From Cryptomeria japonica (lineage: Eukaryota > Streptophyta > Pinopsida > Cupressales > Cupressaceae), in contig NC_081406.1 of NCBI RefSeq assembly GCF_030272615.1, positions 260,141,386 through 260,205,385 on the forward strand: 64,000 nt of DNA, given 5' to 3'. Each line of letters begins with the position of its first letter. Position 1 is the first letter of the stretch. The notes under the pieces were generated by a model. It saw only the letters and a list, made by a program, of their open reading frames with translations. It was not told the origin of the DNA and searched no databases. The position numbers and the translations under genes were made by a program. Below, in pieces: positions 32,005 through 44,009 of the stretch.

Positions 32005-34940
32005 AACATAAAAGTAAAAGGATATTTGATTATAAAATCTCTGAGAATCCTCATAATCTACAAGACCAGTGCCTTATCCAAGGGCATGGAGTCATACATC
32101 AATCTGTAAATGAAAACTTCTATTTGCAAATCCAAGTTATTGATAAAGATATCCCTATATTAATGCCTGACATTAATGCATTCTAAACTCAAACAGAGGA
32201 TCATACATATCCAGACATTATCCTGAATCCAAAATGATTATTCATAGAATTTAAACTCTTCCTTGAAGAGTACCTAAGAACAACCATTACACTCTCACTT
32301 TGAGAGGACAAACCCAAACTCCCTTGAAGACTGGATTTACTGAAAATCATAGAAGGCCTAGAGACAATCTAATAAACTGTATATATGCCTTACATATATG
32401 TGACTTGCAACAGAAAACATCTACAACAAGAAGACACTCTATTACTTGAAAAGGGACATTGTATTACAAATTTGGGAAAAACTCAGAATATAGAAACCGA
32501 GATTATGGAGCCTTGCTCACAAAAAATCTGGAACCTTTACAAAATGAGAAGACTCTCGAATAAGAAGGAAGGAGGATAAAATCAGATTTCATTCTCTGAC
32601 AATGGCAACTACCCTATCTTTCAGCATTAAATGTTTCGCATAGCTTGGCCTGCAGAAAATCCAATCTTTCTAACTGAAAAATCCAATCTGAGATCCTGAG
32701 GTAACTGCCCCAAAAATACTTGTCGTGGGTTACACTTGACTACAGAATTAGATTCCTTGGATCGAGAGCTTTCCAATGATATATAACACTTATATATCAA
32801 GCAAAAAATAATGCCTTCGTCATCAATCCCTCTACAAGTCGATCATTTAAGTTTCTGCCTTTTCACCACAATCTGAAATTATATTTTAAACCTTTGAATC
32901 TCCCGCGTAGACATCTGCCATGCATCTCCTCCACATGGCACCTTCTAGTTCGCTCCGAGGTCCTTATCCTGCCACCTCAGCATCACCTGGACTCACCGCC
33001 GAAATGAAGCTCTTTGTTTCTTCCTTGTCGCTTGTTCTTTTTATTTCCTCCGGATTGCTCTCCTTCTCTATCAAGCCCCACTGCTTGGTCGTCAAGTCAC
33101 GGCTATTAGCCATAGAGCAACTTTTCGTCATGACATGGTGACCACCATCAGATCATCCATCCAACCATCAAATCCCTCTTGACATGCCCACCGGTTAATT
33201 CACCTGGGCTACTCTCTCCTCTGGTGGGCCCGCCATGTGTTAATTCCTAGTTTTCTCTGAGCCCACCTAGACCGCCACCGCAACTATCACATCATTAGTT
33301 GCCATGTCACAGGGGATAACCATCTGGCACCTTTGCATAGCGGTATAGTGTCAATCATTAGATTGGCACAAACTTGCTCGGTCTTTACCTCTTCATCCAT
33401 TTGTGCTATGTGTCAGTCTGTGACTGGCCACTGGATCCACCTGAGCATGACCCATTCGCCACCTCAGTGCCACCGAACCCACCATCTGTTTTGGTTAGTT
33501 TGGCATCAGTCTTTTGGCCAAAATTCCTCTTCGGCTAACCATTTTCATGTCTTATCGAAACCCTAGTTTCATCGACACCTTTCATGTCGATGAAACTAAT
33601 GCCTTTGGTGAGTCCATTTAGAGGTCCATCGAAGCCAAGGTTTGCTCGATGTTCATTTTGATGGCATGCCACCTATCTTCCTCATGTCACCGCTGGACCT
33701 TCCACCTCATCAGCTATGTGTCACCACGTGGCACCTCATGCTTTGCTCAGATTTTACCTTGGCGCCACCTATCTGCCATGTGGCACCCCTCGATTGGTTT
33801 CAAGGTCTCCATCCTGACACCTTAGCACGACCTCCACTAACCACCAGAATGAACCACCTCATAACCATCTGCCTTAACCACTTGTATTAACCACCAGCCA
33901 TAGTTCACCACTAGTGGTTTGTCGCCAAGTCGCAAGCGATACTCAGCGATCATCTTCCCATCGTGACATGACGACAACTGTTGGATCATTTCTCCCAACC
34001 GTTGATCTTCCTTGATCTGCTCGACCCTTAGCCTCTCTAAGCGGCTCTCTCTTGTGCCATGACGTCACCACATGTCTGTCACTTATCTGCCACCTCATCA
34101 ATCACCAAGTTGCGGCTATTAACAGTTGAGCACTTTCACATGGCAGTATAGCGACAACTATCTTTTGCAATCACCGTTGATCTGTATGACTTGCTCATTG
34201 GTTATTTTGCCTTCTCAACTGCAAAATTTGGGTGCTTTGAGATGCACACAGGGGGTCCATCACTTCTGAGCTGCACCTTGTCAAAATCCTGTAATCTTTG
34301 ACACTAAGGATGTGTGTGACCTTGCATTTAAATATTAAAACTCTCCTCCCTGCCGCCAATGTGGGATAAATGGTCTACGCCTTGAAAGTTTAATTTCTTT
34401 TGTAAACCCAGTTTGGTGCCTAAGTAGAAACGCCTTACACAGGGCGATTGCATCTGCATTGAAGTTTCTTTGCTTCCCATGTACGACGCAAGGGATTTGG
34501 CGATACACTTGCCAAAAGAATTTGCCTGCAGGGTTTAATTTTTTACGCCCTCACATTACAAAGTCGTGACTCACGTAAGAGAAACGGTTGAACCTTGAAC
34601 CAAAATGGTTCAAGGGTTCAAGTTCAATAAGAAATACAATAATGCGCTCGCCTTACCATAAAACAAAGCCGCGAAGAGAAATCCATAAAGAAAGGCTTCA
34701 TTGGGTCACCAAATTTAGCATGACTTTTATGAGTCCCAACAAGATGTTTTAGCCTTGTGATTAAACCTTCAAGATCTTTTTGGCTATTTTATATTTGACC
34801 TAATAGGTTTTCTTGTGTACCTATGGGATGTCTAGGGATTGTAGGAGGTTCTTGATGTGCTTCTTCTTCAATATGGTCTTCATGAGGAGGTGATTGAGTG
34901 TTTTCAACATTTTCTTGATAATGAAAATAAATTTAAATCA
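32005..34940. other. Unrecognised 3 kb with degenerate repeats, no supported gene
   Basis: No convincing ORF. From about 32900 to 34240 words such as CCACCTCA, GCCATGTGGCACC and AAGTCGCGGCTATTA recur with a loose spacing near 200 bp (about 33090, 33300, 33710, 33920, 34110), suggesting an old tandem array. It may alternatively be upstream (U3) sequence of a longer LTR of the preceding minus-strand element. Confidence 0.35.
33564..33598. repeat. Perfect 14 bp inverted repeat
   Basis: TAGTTTCATCGACA (33564-33577) and TGTCGATGAAACTA (33585-33598) are exact complements around a 7 bp loop. The sequence forms a strong hairpin in DNA or RNA of either strand. Confidence 0.9.
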
Positions 34941-36816
34941 AGAAACCTAGTTTAATCTTCAAATTAATACAAAAATGACAATAAGAAAACAAAAATACAC
35001 ACCTCTTCAAGCTCTTCGATGGCGTGGCGGCATTTTGATGAGAGATGGACAACTTAATGCCCAATATCAAGCTTCTGCAAAGGGCAAGCGCAAGAAAATG
35101 GTACCCCAAATCGCCAAAAAGCAGGTTTTGGAGTGCAGAATGCATCCAAAATGCAGACTTATGTTTTTTATGGTTTGAAAAGGTCATATTGTGCGCACCT
35201 TATGACAATTTAATTTTTTTTTGAAGTGTGGCACCTTTTTGGTACCACAACTTCGTGCATACACCCTTAAGTAACCACATTGAGAAACCTTAGAGGAAAA
35301 GTTAGTAGTTGACTTCTACTTGTGCAAATTAACTTAATCTTATCCTTTTAATGTTTAAATAGTTCATTTAATAGTTTAAAAATAAAATCACTCTTTTTCC
35401 AGAATGTTAGTTGTTTTTCCTAGGGTTTCTTGGTAGGGTGTTACATCATTTCTAACCTCGTATTTGTAAAATCATAATTCCCCTCCTACATTGGCATAAT
35501 TCTAAATCTTTTTGAATTTTAGTTTAGTCTACTATATTTTATATTTTGTATAATATAATTGTTCTTTATTTTTTATTGAATTTTATATTTTTTAATGGTA
35601 GATATATTATGTGTTTAGTATTTAATTGTGTTTTTCATTATAAATTTATATTAAAATTATATTTATTGTTATTATACATTGGATTTTATATAATATATAT
35701 TTTTAAATAAAAATATATTATAATATATAATATTGATTAAAATATTAAATATATTATATGTTAAGCATTTATTTATATTTATTATTTAATATGGTTAGAA
35801 GTGATTCACTTAATAAAATGATGAGTTTTTGTCACTTTATGACTTGTTATTTTTTCGTTCATTATTTTGGTTGTTTGTTTCCCATTTTTTCATCCTTGCC
35901 ATTTATTTTCTCATTTTATCCATTATTTGTTTATAAAAGATTATTTTATTATGCTTTAGTAGGGTTTCACAATATCTTTCCACCAAATTGTGTTCATTTT
36001 TTCTCGCCGATATCATTGACAACATGGCACCATATGTGTAATATAGCATGCAATTTTTTTGAATGGTATGCAACACAAACGAATGAATAGCCATCATCGT
36101 AGAGGCCCTTTTGTCTCCATCCATCAACTCTCTCTCTCTCTCTCTCTCTCTCCATTTGTGTGTGTGTGGGTGGAGATATTCCTTTTTTTTTTTAAAATCT
36201 CCTTACCTCTCTCTCAATCATTCCCTCTCCCTATTGTAAACATAACATGGGCCTATTGGTAATATAGCCTTATTGTCTTCTTGATTTAGAGGTTTTATTT
36301 CAATCATGTTTGTATCCTTTTAACTAGATGCAAAATTTATTTAAAGCTATTACTTCTCCTTTAAGACCTTTGTAGCATAAAAAACATCATTTTCTATATA
36401 GCCTATCAGTGGACCTCGTGTAATTTTTTATATTAAATCAAGAAATCCACTTCCTTATTGCACAAATGTATACAAAAAATAAACAAAAAAAATAATAATT
36501 AAACTTTTTCGACATCCCCATTGCACACCAAGATGCAGTTGCTAATTTTAATGATATAAAACACACAAAATCTAAGAAACTAATGAAAACACAAGCGAAA
36601 ATAATAACATTAAACAACACAATTAAAAAATTGTGTTTTTGGCAGAGCATTCTAGTTAAAAGAAGACGACATCCAAAAAAACATAGGCCTCACACAGGCA
36701 CAAGATGAGTCAGTGCATCTGGTACACCCACTTTCAATGTTCATCTATATCTCTCTCAACAGACTACTGTTTTCCTCTGATTTCACTTTGTGGGCATTGA
36801 AACCAAAGGCTAAAAC
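34941..36816. other. AT-rich intergenic DNA upstream of the FAD monooxygenase gene
   Basis: 35500-35770 is extremely AT-rich (ATATTA words). A (CT)n run at about 36127-36152 is followed by (TG)n at 36157-36168. I see no ORF that I can support. The gene's promoter should lie in the last few hundred bases, but no clear TATA box stands out. Confidence 0.45.
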
Positions 36817-38932
36817 ATGTCCTCGTTGGAATTTGATGAAATGGCAGTGTCTGAGAGAGGACCAGACTTGGACATTGTAATTGCAGGTGGGGGATTGGCA
36901 GGTTTGTCTCTTGCGCTTGCCCTTCAACACAGAAATGTCGAAGCCCATGTCTTCGAATATCACCCATATTTTAAGGCTGATACGGCCACTGCAATAGGCA
37001 TTGGTCCCAATGGTGTCACTGCTCTTGAAGGGATTAAGTCTGGCTTGAGCTCCATCATCTCCCAAGCAGGCTCTTACACAAATAATATCAAGCTCACCTA
37101 TTTTAGAGACGGGAAGGAAGATCCGCCTAGAATAACAAACGTGCCGCCCAAGAAATATATTACTGTTAGGTGGAAATCTGTGCAGGAAATCTTGGCAAGT
37201 TTAGTGGATAACAAAAGAATTGTTTTCTCCCATAAGCTTATAGGGTATCGGCCTTCAAAGGTCTGTGTCTCTTGTTCTTGCTCTGTTTTTGTTGTAATTT
37301 CCCCAGAAAATGTTTGATTACATATTGTATGCAATTGCAGGGCGGTGTTGAGGCCTATTTTAGATGTGGAAATGCCTTGGATAGAATTAAAGTTGTGTGG
37401 ACTAAGCTTTTAATTGGAGCAGATGGAATATGGTCTGCTGTAAGAAAACAGATGGTGGGGGATTCTCCAAGGTACCTCAATTTGGTGCATTGGAATGCAC
37501 TGCTGTACAACCCAGATCTCAAGTAAGCATTAGAGTTAGTTATGATTATGTATTGCAACGGATTTGTGTTTTACCCTAACTTGAACATGGGATTTAGCAG
37601 AGTTTATAAGGGCATAAAAGAGGGGGAAATTATTGCGCGAACAATGGAGAATATGCAGGCCCATAGCATTATAGCCCATGCAGGTACCCATTTAGCTTTT
37701 GGTTAGACCTTTAGGGAACAATGATCTACTGCAAATTTCTCCTTTAATCGCTGAAGAACAGGAGATTTGTTTTGTGGTAGGTTTTTATAGAGGCCCCAAA
37801 TGGGACTGTTTTCCACACTCCTGGATTTTGATATCATGGCTTAGTTCAGTGGAAAGTTTGAATTTGCAATCCATTTAAACAGGAGAAGTAGCAGTTTTTG
37901 TAGCTTTATATGGCTACTAAATTCCTGATTTGATCAACAATTGTAGGGGATTACACTCTTTGGGTTCTTCGTACAAAAGATGAATCAGAAGATCTAGCAA
38001 ACTCATTGGTAGGAGGACGAGGCGGCATTGGTATCCCTGGTTGTAAAGCTCGCGCTCTTAAACAATTGGATGGGCTTGAAGGATGGGATAGTGTTCGAGA
38101 AGTTATTGATGCAACCAGTGAGGACATTATATCAGAAAGAAAGATCATGGACAGGTTGCCCTTAGATAAATGGACTGATGCAGATGGTCATGTCCTGCTC
38201 ATTGGTGATGGTATTTACTATTTTCCTCTACAATTTTATTTCATTCTTCTTCAAACTCTAATACTCATATGAATAACAGTCCTAATCATGTTGGCTTCCT
38301 TCAATGTGAAGCTTGAATTAGTCCTTTAACCCATTTTGGGGGTGGCTTGCTACTTAATTTTTAGGTAGCTTAAGCCCACCTCATAGACAAACTTCATCCA
38401 GCAGGTGAAGTTTTTTTTCAGTTACAAAGCTAAAGGAATTGATTGTTTAATGGTTGGTAATGGTGGATTCATTCAGCTGCACATGCTCAGTATGTTGGGC
38501 CAGGACAAGGCGCCAGAACTGCTTTTGAAGATGCCCATCAACTCTCCCTTCTTCTTCAACATGTAAGTCACTCATCTTTTACAGAGGAAAGCATTAGAGA
38601 TGCTGTCAAAAGGTAATTTATCAGAAACAGTGATAATGTTTCATAGATTTAGTGTGAATGAGTTCCTTACATTCAATTGAGATATGTAACAGAATACTAC
38701 TCGCAGCTTTTGACTGTAAAAGTTTAGCAGGTTTGAAGAGGTAAGAATTCCTCGGATGAAAAAGATGCAGCAGTTTGCAGCCTATTCCACAAGGCTTCCT
38801 AAATTTCAACCTGAGTGGTTCCAGAATTTGACAATGGAAGAAAGATTAAGAGTGCATGAGGAATACACGAAATGGGTTTATTCATATCCCAACAAGCAAG
38901 AGTGTGACCCAGACTCCATCTTTTTCAAGTGA
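36817..38932 (+). CDS. FAD-dependent monooxygenase (PHBH fold, group A), six exons
   Basis: Exons 36817-37260, 37341-37522, 37601-37683, 37947-38210, 38477-38612 and 38731-38932 join into 1311 nt, 436 residues, with GT-AG introns and no stop. Motifs of group A flavin monooxygenases are in order: GGGLAG at residues 24-29 with Glu47 ending the second strand (FAD binding), GADGIWSAVR at 174-183 (DG motif), and LIGDAAHAQYVGPGQGARTAFEDA at 321-344 (GD motif, flavin ribityl binding). Such enzymes use NAD(P)H and O2 to hydroxylate or epoxidise small molecules. The substrate is not evident; relatives are labelled zeaxanthin epoxidase-like or urate hydroxylase-like. There is no obvious transit peptide, so cytosolic placement is an inference. 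An alternative start is ATG 36841. Confidence 0.93.
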
Positions 38933-40110
38933 ATATGTTTAAGCTTGGTAAGAGGACCTGATTAAGATTCTTGTCCAGTTAGACCAGATGCTAGAACAGG
39001 GCTTGCATTTCTACATCATTAATGATTAGTTTAGGAAGTGCAAAGTAGCAGTCACAATTGGAATGAATGCACCGCCTGTACACCAGTTAATTTGAGATAC
39101 TGCAGTGAACCCCAAATTAAATAGAATTGCTAAAAGTGAAATCATTTACTAGTAAATATTTTAGACTTCGACAGGGAAGTCATGAATGTGAAAGCATCAA
39201 AGTGCAGACTTGTATTTCAGAGTTTACAGTTGTAAAGTTCGGTCAATGATATTTAGATTATTATTTCTTAAAACAAAACCAAGTGAGTCAAATGAAAGAT
39301 CATGGTCTAAATCTTCTATGGTATCACATAGAATGTCAATCATTTCTTATAAACATTAATCCATGCAGTTGTAATCAATAGCTAGAAGTATTCATTTTTT
39401 AAGTATATAATATTTCATTCAATGTATCTTTAAATAAAAATTATAAATGTTTAATTTTTATAAAAATTAATTTAATATTATTGAAAATCAATATATTCTC
39501 AATATTTTTTAACAATTAAAGTAACCATCCATGCATAAATATCTATTATCAATGTGCATTCACACTGTTTGACTCATGATTTGCAAAACAATTTAAAATA
39601 GATTTCAAAAGTATTTAAATAAATTGATTCATTATAAAGGTCAATAAACTAAATCGTGTTAAATAGCTGTAACAAAATTCAAAATGACTATGATCAATGT
39701 AGAGGTCAAGTTGCAAAATGAATAGAGGGGCCAACATTCAAATATATCATTGTGCTCTATATAACGGGTGGAAACCTAAAATAATTGTTCGTTATAAAGG
39801 CCCAATGAAAAAAGTACTACATGCAACCATATGTATATACTTAATAAATAAAGTCATGATGACACTCAAGTAAGCCCCTACATGCATATAATGTGTCAAC
39901 ATACAAATGATCTATGAATCCATGAAAGTGCTTGTGGGTTTTCAAGGTGTATAGAATAGTTGTTCCACTATCACAATATGTATCACTCTACTAGATGATG
40001 CTCTCCCTCAACAAGCAATAGAGAGAAAAATTAATTTTCATCCACCTCATGTCAATAAATAATAATTAGCCTGTGTCAATATCAAAATATCATAAAAACA
40101 AACTATTGAT
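38933..40110. other. Intergenic DNA after the monooxygenase gene
   Basis: Holds the gene's 3' untranslated region and AT-rich spacer. I see no further gene. A long AT-rich stretch lies at 39370-39530. Confidence 0.45.
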
Positions 40111-40137
40111 AACAATCAAAATATTAGTCCCTTCTAT

Positions 40138-41100
40138 CTTCTAATGAGCTCCCACCTGGATCAAAGATATGGAACAACATTGTCAAAAATAGGAAGCTGC
40201 GTAAACAGGGTCTAAAATGGTAGGTGGGCAATGGTGAGAAAATTATATTCTGGGAGGACAACTGGATTGGCGATAGACCCTTGGCCTCTTCCCGCTTCAG
40301 TTGCCTCATGGGAACTCTCAAGGACTCGCTTGGTCTTCTTGTGATGAATTACATATCCCCCTCTCGTTGTTGGTCGAGGCTTGCTGAAAGCCTAGGAGAT
40401 AATACTCATTGGGGCCATTTGGTGGGGGATTTACAATCTCTTCTTGAGGAGGTTGGGATTCCTCGATTCCCTCATGCTGACAAGCTTGTTTGGGCTATGA
40501 ATCCCTCAGGGTCTTTTAGTGTAAAGTCGGCCTATAATCCCTTGTTCGCCCCTGTGAATGACTACTACAGCTAGAGAGAAGTTTAGAATTCTCAGCTTAT
40601 CCCTAAAATAAACTTTTTCTAGTGGACTAATCTGCATGGGAAGATCCTAACTGTTGATAACCTTAAAAGGAGAGGCTTCCTATTAGCCAATTGGTGTGTT
40701 TTGTGTAATTATGCCGAGGAAAGCATAAATCATCTATTCATCCATTGCCCTTTCACTTCTGTGGTCTGGCATAAATTTTTATAGAAATTCAACATTGTGT
40801 GGACCTTCTTGGAAGACTTGCAATAGTTTACCAGCAACTGGAAGTGCCCCTCTACCCACCCTTTGATTAGACAGTTATGGAAACTCATCCCTCCTCATAT
40901 CCGTTGGCATATGTGGAAGGAAAGGAACAACTGGATCTTCCGTGAGACTAATAACTCTGTTGACACGATGGTTGGCATAATAGAGAAGCTTCTCAGGGAG
41001 AATGATTTGGTTTGCAAATGGAAAAAATTGCAATTGACCCCTCTAGTGATGGATTGCAACTGGATTAGGACATGGAATCTGCCTGAAAACTTCCTTTGAT
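40138..41100 (+). pseudogene. C-terminal RT ORF of the LINE with zinc-binding domain
   Basis: Frame 3 reads GSKIWNNIVKNRKL, then W-stop-VGNGEKIIFWEDNWIGD (about 40170-40270), typical of the region after the RT domain of plant L1-type LINEs, then SGSFSVKSAY, and the zinc-binding signature WCVLCNYAEESINHLFIHC (about 40690-40750). TAG at 40572 and other stops break it. Confidence 0.85.
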
Positions 41101-41117
41101 GTGACAACTCTAAAAGA

Positions 41118-41534
41118 ATGGAGAGGCTTAACACTAGATGGTCGGCCCCACCGCCCTTATGGCTCAAACTTAACTTTGATGGCGCCGCTCGTAGTGGAGT
41201 TGCGGCGAGAGGTGGAATTATAAGGGATAGCTTGGGCAACCTGATTCTAGCCTATGCGGGGAATTTTGGCTATGCCTCGAGTAACATGGCTGAAGCCCCA
41301 ATGCTCTTATGGGGTCTTAAATTGGCTCTCGATATTATTGCTAAAAGACTGATCATTGAAGGGGATTCTAAGCTGATTATTGAGGCGGCTAAAGGTGTTT
41401 CGGGGATTAGCTGGATTATTAGCAACATAATCATGGACATATGGTCTATGATAGTCTGCCTTGAGGAATTTCAAATTCAACACATTTATAGAGGGAAATT
41501 CGGTGGTAGACTCTTCAACTGCGACGGGCCTTGA
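41118..41534 (+). pseudogene. RNase H domain of the LINE ORF2
   Basis: Frame 3 continues as LKLNFDGAARSGVAARGGIIRD (first Asp), SNMAEAPMLLWGLKLA (Glu) and IIEGDSKLIIEA (Asp), the plant LINE-type RNase H (RVT_3). It is open for 138 codons. The fourth catalytic residue would lie in the missing or shifted C-terminal end. Confidence 0.85.
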
Positions 41535-42199
41535 GATGAAAGGTATGAGGTGCTAGAGACAACTAGATTCACTTTCTGACAAACAAAAATCCCTCATCGG
41601 GAGAGACCAAAATTTCCCTACTAACCAATGATTTGCTATGTCCTTTTTTACGAGTTGACGTTTTGGCCCGCCTGCGATATCAAGTTGTAGGAGGGAAATT
41701 CAAATTTGAATTGGGCGGGCTATGCCAAGGTGGCTTTCGATGGTCCCCATTTTCTCCACCGCACTAGTCCAGCGATGATGTGTCCGACCACCGATAATTG
41801 TGTTACCGAAGGATTGCAGCTTCAACTTTTAATCATGAAACCATAGCAAGTACAACACTTATTGCTATAACTAGAACTTAATATTTCTCCACAATAAGTT
41901 CTTTGCAAGTTGGCAGATGAGTTAAGAGGTGTCCTTTCGCATGCTTCTTGAAGATGGCGGACGCATGCCTTGGGAACCACCATAAAAGATAATTATTGCA
42001 ACTTCCACCACACTTTGGCTAAATTTTTGTCGATCATTCTTATCTCTCACTTTGGTTTTTCCCTCTGCATAACCATTTCTAATTCTACGTTGCTTACCAA
42101 CTTCACTCTGAAGGAAGCTGTTATGGGGGGGGGGATGATTTAGTCCCAGTTGAGCCGGACATTATTGATGACAGCTTCGGCAATGACCCATGTGTTTAG

Positions 42200-42784
42200 A
42201 TGTATGCCAAGGAAGGGGGTATTATCCCATTCATGGAAGCCATGACTGGGTTTGATGAAAACCTCTCCATGGAGTTTGTCAGTAGCTGGAATGACAGGAG
42301 AGTTGTTATGGGGGATATTTCATTTGAAATTAATGAAGACGTTGTTGCCCAGGCTATGGATCTTTCAATTGAGGGAAGGGAGTGGAAGAAAACCAGTAGG
42401 GTCACAGATGAGACCAATATGAACAAATTCTATAAAAAGGGTGAGGAGCCAATTAAGATGTGTGGGGGTTTCAAAAGAGAGTGCCTACCTTATCCGTGGG
42501 ACTAGGTGTGTAAAATTATTATGAAATACTTTACCCTTGAGGGAAAATATGGTGTTTTCTATTAGTACCATTTCCCGTTGTTCAATCACTTTCACAACCA
42601 TGATAGTATTTCCTTTCCGTTCTTTTTACTGCATGCCTTAGAGTCTATTGTTAAAGAAGTTCATCATTGCATGAGTCAAGACATCAATTTCACCATCCTC
42701 CACCAAGGTTTGATGTTTCGGCTCTACAATTTCCACAGGGCCTTGTGTCCACCTAAACCCATCTCTATTCAACCTGCTCCCTAG
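42200..42784 (+). pseudogene. 3' coding block 1 of the LINE: plant repeat-associated domain
   Basis: Two adjacent frames give MYAKEGGIIPFMEAMTGFDE, FVSSWNDRRVVMGDISFEIN and AMDLSIEGREWKK, and after TAG at 42503 YFTLEGKYGVFY, HFPLFNHFHNHDSISFPFF and ILHQGLMFRLYNF. The pattern is familiar from uncharacterised, repeat-associated plant proteins with a transposon-related domain. I cannot give a function. It is located 650 bp after RNase H, on the same strand and inside the target duplication. Confidence 0.55.
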
Positions 42785-42843
42785 CTCCATGGCCTCCCTG
42801 CTGGTAGTAAAAAAGGTAATAAAAAACCTCAAAAAATCCCATT

Positions 42844-43590
42844 ATGCCTTGTCAATCCCCTGACCATGCCCCTCTCATTTCCCCCAAAATTGGGGAGAAA
42901 AACAAAAGCAATCCTTCAACTCCTAAAGCTACCTCCAAGAAACCCAGGAAAGAACCTAAGATCTTGTTAGTGGAGTTTGACACGGAGGACGGTGTGACCC
43001 CGTGGAGGTCCAACAAATTTGGTGGAGAACCCCATATGAAACAAATTGTTGTGAGGAAGAACTATGTCAATGAGGGTGAGGGAGATTCTGAGAAGGCATA
43101 TAGTGATAAGGTTGAGGATGATATGGAAGCCACGAAGGGCTTGGAGTCTTCCAAGCTGGATACCAATGCCCTTGACTTTGAGACTGTTAAGGATGATAAT
43201 AAGAACACCTCCCCTTCTTCTGGCACTCCCCCCCCCCCCCCCCCCCCCGCATAATCAGATCTCTGAGGAGGACGGGAGAAAGTCTGAGGGCAGTCAGATT
43301 GCTACTGAAGGTGGAGAGGAGGAGGTGGTGCATTGTGCGGGATGTAATTCTATCTCTGAGGACCTGAATGGAGTCAAGAAGAAGCTGGACTATCTGGATT
43401 CCCATGTCAAAAAAATTGCGAAATTTTCCATCAAAGTCATGCACTCCTCGACCACTTCAATGTGCCTGCTGCACCATGAAAAAGTGAATTAGGGTGGGCT
43501 AGAAGGTGACACCATGAAGGAACTGTTTGAATTCCTAGTTGAAGATTGGACCGAGCTTCTGCTCTCCCAACACATGGGAGTTGGAAAAAA
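42844..43590 (+). pseudogene. 3' coding block 2 of the LINE: charged linker, Pro run and coiled coil
   Basis: The first half (42844-43254) encodes a Lys/Pro-rich then acidic protein ending in a proline run. Past the poly-C tract the coding signal moves to another frame: ISEEDGRKSEGSQIATEG, a CAGC pair, and a helical LNGVKKKLDYLDSHVKKIAK segment, to 43490. It probably continued block 1. No function can be assigned. Confidence 0.5.
43228..43248 (+). repeat. Poly-C run of 21 bases inside the 3' coding block
   Basis: Twenty-one C in a row separate two coding frames, so slippage here would account for the frame change. The length may also be unreliable for sequencing reasons. Confidence 0.9.
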
Positions 43591-44009
43591 TGATTAATGG
43601 TAGATTCTTTCCTTTTTTGTTATAGTTATAGTTTTAGTTTCAGGATCGATTGGATTCCTATTAGGTTTAATTTCTTTATTAGCCATATGAGTCTTGTCAA
43701 GACTCTTGCTACTTTCTTTAGTTTTTATAGTATGAACAATAGGCTTATCTCTAAGGATAGATGGTTTAAGGATAGTTTCCTTTTGATTATATGTTGTTTA
43801 AGTTGCTACATGGACGAGATTGTTATCAATCTTGGGTTATTTTATAATTGCAGGTGGTTTTTGTTTTTGATGATTAAGATAGGGATTGGCTGACTGTCAT
43901 TAGGCAGCTGTGTATGTGTCGGTTCTGCTCTCTCTGAGGCTTACTGTGTAATTCGGGTCAGCCCCCTTGTTTTGGCTACTTTATTATCAAAAACAATTAA
44001 AATATTAGT

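Larger units (their letters stand above)
40111..44009 (+). mobile_element. 5'-truncated LINE (non-LTR retrotransposon) with 18 bp target duplication
   Basis: AACAATCAAAATATTAGT at 40111-40128 recurs as AACAATTAAAATATTAGT at 43992-44009 (one mismatch). Between them, 3863 bp start inside an RT open frame and end in a short A-rich tail, as expected of a truncated LINE copy. The content is the end of the RT ORF with its zinc-binding domain, RNase H, then a 2.4 kb segment with two further coding blocks. The target duplication brackets all of it, so these blocks were part of the same retrotransposed RNA. Confidence 0.8.

Noticed and set aside
38563..38584. Intron in exon 5 of the monooxygenase
   Set aside because: Only 22 bases long and removal would shift the frame; read-through gives a good protein.
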